DNA of 64,000 nucleotides from Acetivibrio cellulolyticus CD2 (GCF_000179595.2 NZ_JH556658.1:410861-474860); one strand, 5' to 3'. Counted from the first letter of the stretch, positions 55,296-64,000 are shown. Made by a program: numbers and translations. Notes: generated from the sequence alone by a model not told the origin.

Positions 55296-56663
55296 ATGAG
55301 CAATTTTATAGATGAAGGTAAAATATTTTCAATTTTGGACGCATCGGTAAATCCGGAAAAAATGCAGGTTAGGGAAATTATCAGTAAGGCAAGAGAATGC
55401 AAAGGTCTTACATTGGAAGAGACAGGAAAGCTGCTATTTGTAGAAGACAAAGAGCTGCTTGAGGAAATATATGATGCAGCAAAATATATAAAAAATAAGG
55501 TCTATGGTAAAAGGGTTGTATTATTTGCACCGTTATACACCGGTAATGAATGTGTCAATAACTGCCTTTATTGCGGATTCAGGAAAGACAACAAAGAATT
55601 ACATAGAAAAACTTTAGGTCTTGAGGATATTGTAAATGAAGCGAAAGCGATAGAAAAACAAGGGCACAAGAGACTTCTTTTGATATGTGGTGAGCATCCT
55701 AAGAAGACAGACGTAAAACATTTTACCAGAGCAATGGAGGCTATATATAAGTCAACCGATATTAGAAGAATAAATATCGAGGCAGCACCAATGACGGTTG
55801 AGGACTATAGAGAACTAAAGGAAGCTGGAATAGGTACTTATGTTATATTCCAGGAGACCTACAACAGAGAAACTTATAGGAAGATGCATCCGGTGGGGTT
55901 AAAAGCTGATTATGACTGGAGGATAACCGCTATAGACAGAGCGTTTGAAGCCGGTATTGATGATGTTGGAGTTGGTGCACTTTTAGGCTTATACGACTAC
56001 AGATTTGAAGTTTTGGGTCTTTTAATGCACTGCATGCACTTTGAGGAGCGTTTCGGAGTCGGTCCGCATACTATTTCAGTTCCCAGGCTGCGTCCTGCAC
56101 TTGGCTGGGGCTTGGGGGAAATACCTCACGTAGTTAACGATGAACAATTTAGAAAGATTGTTGCAATCTACAGGCTGTCGGTGCCATATACGGGAATGAT
56201 TCTTTCTACAAGAGAAAGAGCTGAGTTTAGAGATGAGCTTCTAAGTCTTGGTATTTCACAGATCAGTGCAGGTTCAAAGACAAACCCGGGCGGTTATGCA
56301 GAAGATGATGACAAAGCAGATCAATTTGAAATTAGTGATAACAGAAGTCTTCCAAATATGCTTGAGACCATTTGTGACAAGGGATATATTCCAAGCTTCT
56401 GTACAGCGTGTTATAGGAGATGCCGTACAGGAGAACACTTTATGGAATATGCCAAACAGGGAGAAATACATGAGTTTTGTCAGCCTAATGCTATACTGAC
56501 TTTCAAGGAAAACCTCATAGATTTTGGAAACCCTGTGTTTCGTGAAAAAGGTGAATCAATAATAGCGAATGCTTTGGATGAAATAGATAATGAACAAATG
56601 AGAATCGAAACTTTAAAGAAATTAAAAGAGATAGAAGAAGGCAAAAGGGATTTGTACTTTTAA
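55296..56663 (+). CDS. hydG: [FeFe]-hydrogenase maturase HydG (tyrosine lyase)
   Basis: Radical SAM enzyme that splits tyrosine to p-cresol and dehydroglycine, the latter giving the CO and CN ligands of the H-cluster. 455 residues. The SAM cluster is at C86, C90, C93 (ECVNNCLYC). The C-terminal auxiliary-cluster motif is present: FCTACYRRCRTGEHF followed by EFCQP. AGGGGGTC precedes the ATG. The upstream attenuator suggests that hydG and downstream genes are regulated by readthrough. Confidence 0.97.
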   Translation: MSNFIDEGKIFSILDASVNPEKMQVREIISKARECKGLTLEETGKLLFVEDKELLEEIYDAAKYIKNKVYGKRVVLFAPLYTGNECVNNCLYCGFRKDNKELHRKTLGLEDIVNEAKAIEKQGHKRLLLICGEHPKKTDVKHFTRAMEAIYKSTDIRRINIEAAPMTVEDYRELKEAGIGTYVIFQETYNRETYRKMHPVGLKADYDWRITAIDRAFEAGIDDVGVGALLGLYDYRFEVLGLLMHCMHFEERFGVGPHTISVPRLRPALGWGLGEIPHVVNDEQFRKIVAIYRLSVPYTGMILSTRERAEFRDELLSLGISQISAGSKTNPGGYAEDDDKADQFEISDNRSLPNMLETICDKGYIPSFCTACYRRCRTGEHFMEYAKQGEIHEFCQPNAILTFKENLIDFGNPVFREKGESIIANALDEIDNEQMRIETLKKLKEIEEGKRDLYF

Positions 56664-56733
56664 AACAGTTCGGCTGCAAGATAGAGGAGAACTTAGAAAA
56701 TATTAAAATTCCGGCTGAAAGGGAGTGTTTTTT

Positions 56734-58065
56734 TTGGATGCAAAATCATATTTGATCATGGCACAAAATTCGTCAGAAATGCTCATGATAAACAAACTTT
56801 TAAATAAGAACAACATAAACACAGACTTAGTGCCTGCGCCTCCAGAGTGGGGAACAGTTTGCGCAATTGCGGTCAAGATTAGCGATTCGGATCTGGAAAA
56901 ATCAAAAAATCTGCTCGAATTGGCCGGTATTCATACTGCAGCAATTCTTGAGGATCGCAAGCTAAAACTTCAAGGGCTAATTGATAGAAAACTTGGATTG
57001 ATAGTATCAGAGCAGTTTATTGGAATACTTAAAAAAATTGAAAACGGAGATGAACTCCATAAAGAAGATATTGTCTACCTTTTGGCGACCGATAAAAAAA
57101 GGGAGATTGACACAATATTTGCAACCGCAGATAGAATCAGAAAAGAGACTGTTGGTGATGTTGTAGAAATCAGGGGAGCTATAGAGTTTTCAAATTACTG
57201 CAGAAAAAATTGCAAGTACTGTGGTATTGGCGGGAAAAATTCTGAAGTGAAAAGATACAGAATGACTGAAGATGAGATCATGGATGTTGTTTTATATCTT
57301 AAAAGTATAGGTTTACGGACTGTAATACTTCAATCAGGAGAAGACCTGTACTGGAGTTCGGACAAAATTGTCAGCATTATTAAGCGAATCAAGGAAACGA
57401 CTGGCATGAGGATAACCTTAAGCGTTGGTGAGAAGACCTTTGAGGAATATGAGGAATTCAAAAAAGCTGGTGCAGAGAACTTCCTGTTAAAAATTGAGAC
57501 GACAAACAGAGATATCTTTAAGGAAATCCATCCAGATGATGACTTTGACGAAAGGCTTCAGTGTTCAAAATGGCTGAAGGAACTGGGCTATATCAATGGG
57601 TCGGGAAATATTATCGGCCTGCCAGGTCAGACTATTCAGGATATTGCGGGGGATATTTTATTCTTTAGGGATATGGGTATAAATATGATAGGTATAGGTC
57701 CTTTTATTCCTGCAAAGGGGTCACCTTATGAAAATTATCCTCACGGTGATATTGCACTTACGTTAAGGACGGTAGCGGTTACAAGAATTGTCTGCAAGAA
57801 AGTATACATACCTTCCACAACAGCACTTGCATCACTTAGCAAAGATGCTCAAGTGTGGGCATTGAATGCCGGTGCAAATACTATAATGCTTATAAATACA
57901 CCTTTAGAATACAGGTCCAGCTATAATATTTACGATAATAAGAACATGGTAGATCTGGAGGCAGCTGTTTATGCAGTTGAGAAGGCAGCAAACAGGAAGC
58001 TGCCATCATATTTAAAAGTTCCAGGGTTGGATTCAGATGCAAAGCTTAAAGGGGGATTTTCATGA
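56734..58065 (+). CDS. hydE: HydE with fused N-terminal DUF3343 (Se/S-carrier-like) domain
   Basis: Radical SAM maturase that acts on the HydG product during assembly of the H-cluster diiron site. At 443 residues it is about 90 longer than usual HydE. Residues 1-72 form a DUF3343 domain (KSYLIMAQNSSEM, NTDLVPAPPEWGTVCAIAVKI) with its conserved Cys at 43. HydE follows: C156, C160, C163 (YCRKNCKYC), the GEDLYWSSDKI segment, and a normal TIM-barrel C-terminus. TTG 56734 is chosen (GGGAG eight bases upstream). It overlaps aspA by four bases. Confidence 0.93.
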   Translation: MDAKSYLIMAQNSSEMLMINKLLNKNNINTDLVPAPPEWGTVCAIAVKISDSDLEKSKNLLELAGIHTAAILEDRKLKLQGLIDRKLGLIVSEQFIGILKKIENGDELHKEDIVYLLATDKKREIDTIFATADRIRKETVGDVVEIRGAIEFSNYCRKNCKYCGIGGKNSEVKRYRMTEDEIMDVVLYLKSIGLRTVILQSGEDLYWSSDKIVSIIKRIKETTGMRITLSVGEKTFEEYEEFKKAGAENFLLKIETTNRDIFKEIHPDDDFDERLQCSKWLKELGYINGSGNIIGLPGQTIQDIAGDILFFRDMGINMIGIGPFIPAKGSPYENYPHGDIALTLRTVAVTRIVCKKVYIPSTTALASLSKDAQVWALNAGANTIMLINTPLEYRSSYNIYDNKNMVDLEAAVYAVEKAANRKLPSYLKVPGLDSDAKLKGGFS

Positions 58066-59459
58066 GAATTGAGCATGACCTTTTGGGAGATAGAAAAGTA
58101 GATGATGAATGCTATTATGGGATTCATACAGTAAGAGCTTTAGAAAATTTCAACCTGTCAAGCCGGACAATTCATTCGGAACTCATAGAAGCTCTGGTGA
58201 CAGTAAAAAAAGCTTGTGCTATTACAAATATGGAAATTGGTATTTTGGACGAAAGAATTGGCAATGCAATAATTCAGGCTTGTGATGAAATACTTTCAGG
58301 CGCACTGAGAAATCAGTTTGTAGTGGATGCAATGCAGGGAGGGGCTGGAACCTCAGCTAACATGAACGCCAATGAAGTTATTGCAAACAGGGCTATAGAG
58401 CTTCTAGGAGGCAAAAGGGGCGATTATGAACTGGTACATCCATTGGATCATGTAAATATGTCTCAGTCAACTAACGATGTATTTCCAACTGCTGTTAGGA
58501 TTGCTGCAATTAGGCTGTTAAAGCCTGTAAGTGAACTTTTTGCAAGCCTGCAGACAACTCTTCAGGAAAAAGAGGAAGAATTCAGTACGGTTCTAAAGGT
58601 CGGAAGAACTCAGCTTCAGGATGCTGTACCAGTGATGCTCGGACAGGAGTTTGGAGCCTGGGCCCAGGCGATAGCAAGAGACAGGTGGAGGCTTTATAAA
58701 GCTGAGGAAAGATTAAGACAGGTAAATTTAGGCGGTACTGCAGCAGGAACGGGCCTTAATGCCCACAAAAAGTATATTTTTATGGTGGTGGAGAAACTTA
58801 GGGAACTTACGGGAATTGGTCTGGCAAGAGCAGAATATATGATGGACCCTACACAGAATGCTGATGTATTTGTTGAGGTTTCCGGGCTCTTAAAAACTTC
58901 TGCAGTTAATCTTTCAAAGATAGCGAATGATTTGAGACTTCTAGCCTCGGGACCTAGGGCTGGAATTGGTGAAATAATACTTCCTGCGGTTCAGGCAGGT
59001 TCATCCATAATGCCGGGTAAAATTAATCCGGTTATACCTGAAGCAATTAATCAGATTGCCTTTAAGGTTATTGGAAATGATACTGTAATATCACTTGCAG
59101 CACAATCTGGCCAGCTTGAATTGAATCCTTTCCTTCCTGTGATAGCGGATAACCTGTTTGAAATACTGGATTTGCTGAGAAATGGGTTAAATACTTTTAT
59201 AAACAATTGCATTAAAGGAATCAGAGCAGATGAGAAGAGATGCAGAGAATTGGTGGAAAATAGTTTTACACTTGTGACTGCACTTACATCATATATCGGA
59301 TATGATAAGGCATCTTACATCTCAAAAAAATGTCTTGCAACCGGCAAAACATTGAGAGAGTTGGTTATTGAAGAGGTGATATTGGATAAAGAGTCTCTAA
59401 ATTTGATACTCAATCCGATTGATATGACAAAGCCTGGCATACCAGGGAAAAAATCATAA
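58062..59459 (+). CDS. aspA: Aspartate ammonia-lyase
   Basis: Fumarase/aspartase superfamily, 465 residues, aspartate to fumarate plus ammonia. Aspartase-type N-terminus (EHDLLGDRKVDDECYYGIHT), substrate segments SQSTNDVFPTA and VGRTQLQDAVPVMLGQEF, and the signature loop GSSIMPGKINPVIPE with the catalytic Ser. The start overlaps the hydE stop (ATGA), so translation is coupled to hydE. Its location between hydE and hydF suggests the ammonia (or fumarate) is wanted during hydrogenase maturation. Confidence 0.93.
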   Translation: MRIEHDLLGDRKVDDECYYGIHTVRALENFNLSSRTIHSELIEALVTVKKACAITNMEIGILDERIGNAIIQACDEILSGALRNQFVVDAMQGGAGTSANMNANEVIANRAIELLGGKRGDYELVHPLDHVNMSQSTNDVFPTAVRIAAIRLLKPVSELFASLQTTLQEKEEEFSTVLKVGRTQLQDAVPVMLGQEFGAWAQAIARDRWRLYKAEERLRQVNLGGTAAGTGLNAHKKYIFMVVEKLRELTGIGLARAEYMMDPTQNADVFVEVSGLLKTSAVNLSKIANDLRLLASGPRAGIGEIILPAVQAGSSIMPGKINPVIPEAINQIAFKVIGNDTVISLAAQSGQLELNPFLPVIADNLFEILDLLRNGLNTFINNCIKGIRADEKRCRELVENSFTLVTALTSYIGYDKASYISKKCLATGKTLRELVIEEVILDKESLNLILNPIDMTKPGIPGKKS

Positions 59460-59550
59460 GGAATGTTTTGTGTATCTTGTACAAAGGGTAAATAAAGAGT
59501 GTTTTTAAAAAATACTTAAGCGATGGAAATTGGGAAAGGTGGTACTTGAA

Positions 59551-60774
59551 ATGAATAATACTCCTGTTGGAAACAGGCTTCATATAGCCATATTTGGAAG
59601 ACGTAATGCCGGTAAGTCAACTTTGATTAATGCTCTCACAGGGCAGGACATAGCAGTGGTTTCAAATGTTCCGGGAACTACTACTGACCCTGTTTACAAG
59701 ACAATGGAGCTTTTACCTTTGGGTCCTGTCGTTATAATAGACACTGCAGGAATTGATGATGTTGGCGATTTAGGAAACTTACGAATGGAAAAAACATATG
59801 ATGTTTTAAGGAAGACTAATTTTGCTATATTTGTTGTGGATGCAGATGAGGGCATAACTGAATTTGACATAAAGTTTATAGAAGAAATTAAAAGTAGGGA
59901 AGTAGCTGTTGTTGCAGTATTGAATAAAAGCGATAAAATAAAAACAGAACAGACTAAAATTGATGAGTATAGAAAGAAACTTGGTATACCTATCTGTGAA
60001 ATAAGTGCTAAAAGTAAGTCGGGAATTGACGAACTAAAGCAGTTGATTGCCAAACATGCAAAGTTTGATGAGTCAAATCTGACTATTGTAGGAGATCTCA
60101 TAAATCCGGGGGATATTGTTGTCCTTGTAACTCCTATAGACAAGGCGGCTCCTAAAGGACGTTTAATTCTTCCACAGCAGCAAACGATAAGAGATATAAT
60201 TGAAAACGATGCAATAGTTGTAGTTACAAAGGAATTTGAACTGAAAGAAACTTTTGAAAGCCTTAACAAAAAGCCAGCTCTTGTCATCACTGATTCACAG
60301 GCTTTCTTAAAAGTCTCAGCTGATACTCCGGAAGACGTAAGACTCACTTCATTTTCAATACTTTTTGCAAGGTATAAAGGAGAACTCATTGAGATGGTGA
60401 AAGGTCTTAAAAGGATCGAGGAACTGAAACCCGGCAACAGAGTTTTGATTGTAGAAGGGTGTACCCATCACAGGCAGGCGGATGATATAGGAAAGGTCAA
60501 GATACCACGTTGGATCAGGCAGATGTCCGGAGCTGAAATTGAATTTGAATGGGCATCCGGAACGTATTTCCCAAAGGATATAGAGAAATTTGATCTTATT
60601 GTCCATTGTGGCGGCTGTATGCTCAACAGACTGGAGATGCAGTACAGAATAAATCTTTCACGACAAAATAATGTTGCTATCACAAATTATGGAATGCTGA
60701 TTGCAGCTGTGCAAGGAATCTTGAAGCGTGCATTAAAACCTTTTCCATCTGCATATATGCTGTTGGAAGATTGA
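59551..60774 (+). CDS. hydF: [FeFe]-hydrogenase maturase HydF
   Basis: Scaffold GTPase that carries the diiron precursor and hands it to the hydrogenase. 407 residues from ATG 59551 (AAAGGTGG upstream; the TTG at 59530 is rejected). GTPase domain: GRRNAGKST, DTAGID and NKSD. A dimerisation domain follows, then the FeS domain with CTHH (C304, H306) and HCGGC (H352, C353, C356). Follows aspA after 91 bases and completes the HydEFG set. Confidence 0.97.
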   Translation: MNNTPVGNRLHIAIFGRRNAGKSTLINALTGQDIAVVSNVPGTTTDPVYKTMELLPLGPVVIIDTAGIDDVGDLGNLRMEKTYDVLRKTNFAIFVVDADEGITEFDIKFIEEIKSREVAVVAVLNKSDKIKTEQTKIDEYRKKLGIPICEISAKSKSGIDELKQLIAKHAKFDESNLTIVGDLINPGDIVVLVTPIDKAAPKGRLILPQQQTIRDIIENDAIVVVTKEFELKETFESLNKKPALVITDSQAFLKVSADTPEDVRLTSFSILFARYKGELIEMVKGLKRIEELKPGNRVLIVEGCTHHRQADDIGKVKIPRWIRQMSGAEIEFEWASGTYFPKDIEKFDLIVHCGGCMLNRLEMQYRINLSRQNNVAITNYGMLIAAVQGILKRALKPFPSAYMLLED

Positions 60775-60828
60775 ATCGGGAATTTAGAAGTAATATTTAA
60801 AAAACGCCTTTAGTAAAGGGGAATTTAT

Positions 60829-61995
60829 ATGATATATCTTGATAATGCTGCTACGTCCTATCCAAAACCTGAAAAGGTTTATGACGAAATGTTAAGGTGT
60901 ATGAAGGAGTATTGTGCAAATCCGGGGCGCGGAGGACATGATTTGTCTATCAAATCTGGCAGGGCAGTTATGGAGGCAAGGGAAGCAATAGCGGAGTTTT
61001 TTAATATAAAAGACCCTATGAGGCTTGTGTTTACCAAAAATGCCACTGAAGCATTGAATATTGCCATCAAGGGAGTACTAAAAAAGGGTGATCATGTAAT
61101 TACAACAAGTATGGAGCATAATTCAGTAATAAGACCTTTAAAGACACTTGAGAGAGACATGGGTATTGAACTTACAATAGTAAGCGGAAATGAATTTGGT
61201 GAGGTAGACGTAGAAGAGTTCAGGAACAATATCAAGAGCAATACAAGGATGATTGTTTGTACTTTGTCATCAAATGTAAATGGAATAATTATGCCTATAA
61301 AAGATATTGGCGAGTTGACAAGAGAAAAAGGAATTATTTTTTTAGTTGATGCTTCTCAGGGGGTTGGAGCTTTAGAGGTTGATGTGGAATACATGAAAAT
61401 AGATTTAATGGCATTCCCAGGTCATAAAGCACTTCTTGGTCCGCAGGGAACAGGCGGATTGTATGTTGCAAATGGAATTGAAATAGACTCAATTTTACAG
61501 GGTGGGACAGGAAGCAGCTCCGAAAATATGTTTCAGCCGGAAATATTGCCGGATGCTTTAGAAAGCGGCACATTAAATACGCCAGGCATAGTCGGACTAA
61601 GCCAGGGAATAGGGTTTATAAATTCTTTTGGACTTTTAAATATTAAGAATTTTAAAAATTTGTTGATAAATCAAATATATGATGGACTTTCTAATATAAA
61701 TGGGGTTATAATATATAGTAAAAAAGAGCCAAGCAAGAATTCAGGTATTATTGCCTTCAATTTTAAGGAAATTGATTCCACTGAAGTAAGTTATGTACTT
61801 GACAAAGGTTATGGTATTGCATCAAGAGCTGGCCTTCACTGTGCTCCTCTTGCCCATCAGACTATGGGTACAATTAAAGGTGGGATTGTAAGACTTAGTG
61901 TAGGTTGTTTTAATACTCAAGATGAGATTAATATGCTTCTAAATGCTTTGCAGGAAATATCCGACAGTATGAAGTATGTAACAAATATTAATTGA
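60829..61995 (+). CDS. Cysteine desulfurase family protein (class V aminotransferase)
   Basis: PLP enzyme of 388 residues that would move sulfur (or selenium) from cysteine to an acceptor. MIYLDNAATSYPKPEKVYDE at the start; PLP lysine K200 in FPGHKALLGPQGTGGLY; catalytic loop Cys C338 in SRAGLHCAPLAHQTMG. The sequence looks like the EF2568/TIGR01977 group, which often lies near DUF3343 proteins and selenium-dependent genes. Here DUF3343 is fused to HydE four genes upstream. 54 bases after hydF. Confidence 0.9.
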   Translation: MIYLDNAATSYPKPEKVYDEMLRCMKEYCANPGRGGHDLSIKSGRAVMEAREAIAEFFNIKDPMRLVFTKNATEALNIAIKGVLKKGDHVITTSMEHNSVIRPLKTLERDMGIELTIVSGNEFGEVDVEEFRNNIKSNTRMIVCTLSSNVNGIIMPIKDIGELTREKGIIFLVDASQGVGALEVDVEYMKIDLMAFPGHKALLGPQGTGGLYVANGIEIDSILQGGTGSSSENMFQPEILPDALESGTLNTPGIVGLSQGIGFINSFGLLNIKNFKNLLINQIYDGLSNINGVIIYSKKEPSKNSGIIAFNFKEIDSTEVSYVLDKGYGIASRAGLHCAPLAHQTMGTIKGGIVRLSVGCFNTQDEINMLLNALQEISDSMKYVTNIN

Positions 61996-62275
61996 CATAA
62001 AATGACAGTCAGTTGAGTCCTGCTCCAGGAAATTATATGTTGGAAATTGTATAGCTTGTATGCTATAATATAATATGATATAGAAAATAATAAAATAGAA
62101 TATAAAATATAGAACAGCAAGCATATCTATATTATATAAGATTCATTTTTATATGGAATATACAAATACAGGTGGTTGAGTATCAATTACCTGAATGTGT
62201 TGTGTATAACAGGTTATTTTATTTGTTTTGCGAGTACAATGTTAAAAAGATATGGGGTTTGAGGGGGATTATTTG

Positions 62276-63382
62276 ATGCTATTAGATCTGTTTATGAGTA
62301 AGACTTCGATGGTTTGTATTGACGTAGGTTATAGAAACATAAAAGTAGTAGAAGTTTCAGTCAAGAAGAATAACTCTATATTTATAGAAAACTATGGTAT
62401 AGTGTCAACACCGCAAAATAGTATAAAAAACGGTGCAATATATGATGTTGAGCAGGTTCTTACATCTATTAAAGCACTTGTTAAAGAGCAGAATATGAAA
62501 GCGAAGAACGCTAAAATAATAATGTCAGGTACAAACATTATTACTCGTATCTATTTAATTGACAAGGTGGCAGGTGAGAATGAGGATTTCACTATAAAAA
62601 ATTCCATGCCGCAATTTCTGCCTGTTGATATAGAAAACTACAGAGTTGACTATAAAATCCTTCAAACAATTAAAGAGAGGGAAACTGAGAAGTACAAGGT
62701 TTTCGTAACTGCAGTGCCAAGAAACATTCTTCAAAGTTATGTTGATGTCTTGCAGGGACTGGATTTAAAGCCTCTTGCAGTTGATATTCCAGCCAACAGT
62801 ACAGCTAAGTTTTTTAACAGAGAAATTTACACTAAGGATATGGAGAATTTTTACGCAAAGAGAAAGTTTAATAAAGTTGAAAGCGATACTTATGCTGTTC
62901 TTGACTTCGGATCTGAAACCACAATTGTTAACTTTTTGAAGGACAGGGTTCTTGAATTTAACAAAGTTATTCTGTCTGGAAGTTCAAATATGGATGACCA
63001 CATATCAAAGGAATTGGGAATAAGCTTGGTTGAAGCAGAAAAGATTAAGAAGCAATATGGAATGGTGGTACCAAACAATCTTTCAAAGAGAGATCATGTG
63101 GTAGCTTATGGAAAGATAAGTGCTTTTATTGAAAGGCTTGCAAAGCAAATTGTTAAATGTTTTGAGTTTTATATTGACAGATGCTATGGTACTCCGATAT
63201 CAAAGATATTTATTATAGGCGGTGGTTCGCAGTTAAATGGCCTTAGCCAATATTTGTTCCAACTTTTTAATGTACCAGTATATCCTGTTGGACTTCTTAA
63301 CTTAAAAGGAGTCGAGCTAAAGAAAACGCTTGATAAAGATAAGCTGAATTATCTTATAAACTCAGTTGGAATTTCACTATAA
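62276..63382 (+). CDS. pilM: Type IV pilus assembly protein PilM
   Basis: Actin-fold cytoplasmic ATPase-like protein that binds the INLLP motif of PilN. 368 residues. CIDVGYRNIKVVEV (phosphate 1), YAVLDFGSETTIVNFL (phosphate 2), FIIGGGSQLNGL (adenosine loop). ATG 62276 is chosen with GAGGGGG at 62261-62267. It lies about 45 kb from the pilus operon, an unusual separation since pilM normally precedes pilN. No clear promoter is seen in 61996-62275. Confidence 0.92.
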   Translation: MLLDLFMSKTSMVCIDVGYRNIKVVEVSVKKNNSIFIENYGIVSTPQNSIKNGAIYDVEQVLTSIKALVKEQNMKAKNAKIIMSGTNIITRIYLIDKVAGENEDFTIKNSMPQFLPVDIENYRVDYKILQTIKERETEKYKVFVTAVPRNILQSYVDVLQGLDLKPLAVDIPANSTAKFFNREIYTKDMENFYAKRKFNKVESDTYAVLDFGSETTIVNFLKDRVLEFNKVILSGSSNMDDHISKELGISLVEAEKIKKQYGMVVPNNLSKRDHVVAYGKISAFIERLAKQIVKCFEFYIDRCYGTPISKIFIIGGGSQLNGLSQYLFQLFNVPVYPVGLLNLKGVELKKTLDKDKLNYLINSVGISL

Positions 63383-63458
63383 TGAAATAAGAAAGTTACT
63401 ATTCTATTGCCTTAGAGTCAAAAGTTGATTTGGTTCAATTAAATTATTATAGTAGTTA

Positions 63459-63492
63459 AAATACCCTAGTGTAAAATACTGGGGTATTTATG
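63459..63492 (+). terminator. Terminator after pilM
   Basis: ATACCCTAGT (63461-63470) and ACTGGGGTAT (63478-63487) pair with one G-U around a seven-base loop, followed by TTATG. Confidence 0.65.
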
Positions 63493-63598
63493 TATCATCT
63501 TGAATATATTTATAATATAATAAAAAATATTTAATTTTTTCAGACATAAATTGAGTTTTAAAGTATTTTATATTAAAATAGTGAATGAGGTGGTTTTA

Positions 63599-63760
63599 AT
63601 GGATCAGGGTTTGATTAAAAAAATAATAACAATAATACTTGTAATTGTTTTGTTTGTAATTGTATTTAGATTTGTGAAATGGCTGGCGTATACGCTGTTA
63701 CCAGTTGCGGTATTAATTTGCGCTGCATATATTGTGTATAAGGTAGTTAAAAATAAATAA
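63599..63760 (+). CDS. Tiny membrane protein
   Basis: 53 residues starting MDQGLIKKIITIILVIVLFV with two hydrophobic segments (about 8-22 and 28-48) and a Lys-rich end. GAGGTGG lies just upstream of ATG 63599. I do not recognise the family. Confidence 0.6.
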   Translation: MDQGLIKKIITIILVIVLFVIVFRFVKWLAYTLLPVAVLICAAYIVYKVVKNK

Positions 63761-63815
63761 TTATCTTAAGGAATTGATCATATTTAATTTTACGATATTT
63801 GCATTGTCAAAGTAA

Positions 63816-63845
63816 GAAACAGGAGGTATTTCCTCCTGTTCTTTA
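63816..63845 (+). terminator. Intrinsic terminator near the window end
   Basis: AACAGGAGG and CCTCCTGTT form a perfect stem with a five-base loop and then CTTT. Confidence 0.8.
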
Positions 63846-63894
63846 ATGCCTAAGAAAGTGTATTTCTTTCTGGCATCAAAAAAGTCTACCAAAA
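63842..63894 (+). repeat. Window-edge repeat, unit 1
   Basis: About 53 bases nearly identical to 63947-64000, 105 bases apart. Each unit contains an internal hairpin (TGCC..AGAAAG with CTTTCT..GGCA) followed by AAAAAAGTCTACC. Confidence 0.75.
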
Positions 63895-63946
63895 GACTTT
63901 TTGCTGCAGAGGAATACCCTATCTATAAATCAGCGAAGCTGACTTT

Positions 63947-64000
63947 TTTAATGCCTAAGAAAGTGCTTTTTCTTTCTGGCATCAAAAAAGTCTACCGAAA
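63947..64000 (+). repeat. Window-edge repeat, unit 2 (cut by the window end)
   Basis: Second copy of the unit at 63842, differing by a few bases in the hairpin loop and one near the end. A small TCAGCGAAGCTGA palindrome lies between the units. More units may follow outside the window. Confidence 0.75.

Noticed and set aside
59694-60437. 247-codon open frame antisense to hydF
   Set aside because: It mirrors hydF codon periodicity, has no ribosome binding site and no family features; shadow of the real gene.
63842-64000. CRISPR array
   Set aside because: Only two units, 53 bp long with 52 bp between, each with its own hairpin and T/A-rich spacer sequence that itself is palindromic; no cas genes nearby.
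1-64000. tRNA or rRNA genes
   Set aside because: No cloverleaf with a GTTCRANNC loop or conserved rRNA stretch was found on either strand while reading the gaps.

Overview
The window is AT-rich chromosomal DNA from a spore-forming, anaerobic, hydrogen-metabolising Firmicute of class Clostridia. Evidence: both dipicolinate synthase subunits, spoVS behind a sigma-H-type promoter, a tepA-ylzJ pair, a complete [FeFe]-hydrogenase maturation set, a reverse rubrerythrin, and strong GGAGG/GGGGG ribosome binding sites. The many copper-amine-oxidase-like, vWA and pilus-associated secreted proteins suggest a relative of Acetivibrio/Ruminiclostridium, but that placement is inference. Nearly all genes are on the + strand; the exceptions are an IS3 transposase and one metallo-beta-lactamase lipoprotein.

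Layout. 1-5.3 kb: pnp behind a long leader hairpin, an M16 peptidase, then dpaA-dpaB. 5.4-17.8 kb: a type IV pilus operon (pilB with two MshEN domains, an internally deleted pilT, pilC, major pilin, minor prepilins, pilN/pilO-like genes, a very large PilX-like protein, a lipoprotein). 18-29 kb: housekeeping and sporulation genes (tepA, ylzJ, ftsK/spoIIIE, a YgiQ-type radical SAM gene, folD, an ABC-type ATPase half without a P-loop, rny, ymdB, spoVS). 29-43.5 kb: an accessory region with copper-amine-oxidase-like proteins, a frameshifted vWA protein, small membrane-anchored proteins, a WG-repeat lipoprotein, a decayed Rhs-like C-terminus, a complete IS3-family element, a duplicated promoter block, and a PPC/DUF4855-like protein. 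43.6-53.9 kb: reverse rubrerythrin, a TetM-like GTPase fused to a Rae1/YacP-like NYN nuclease, a CotH-VTC-DUF4956 operon, a metallo-beta-lactamase lipoprotein, prsA and a LURP-one protein. 54-62 kb: putative ECF S component, TM1266-type regulator, then hydG, hydE, aspA, hydF and a cysteine desulfurase. 62.2-64 kb: pilM, a tiny membrane protein and a 105-bp-spaced repeat at the window edge.

How the parts work together. The pilus operon plus distant pilM supply most of a type IV pilus machine, but the retraction ATPase is broken, and the extension ATPase carries one apparently intact c-di-GMP-binding MshEN domain. The hyd cluster looks like one transcription unit controlled by a leader peptide that overlaps an intrinsic terminator. 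Its HydE carries an N-terminal Se/S-carrier-like (DUF3343) domain, and a cysteine desulfurase of the group often found with DUF3343 follows, which suggests directed sulfur supply. The strongest candidates for something new are the GTPase-NYN fusion, the DUF3343-HydE fusion with the hydG attenuator, the c-di-GMP/PilT observations, and the cluster of pilin-headgroup-like and Rhs-remnant genes.
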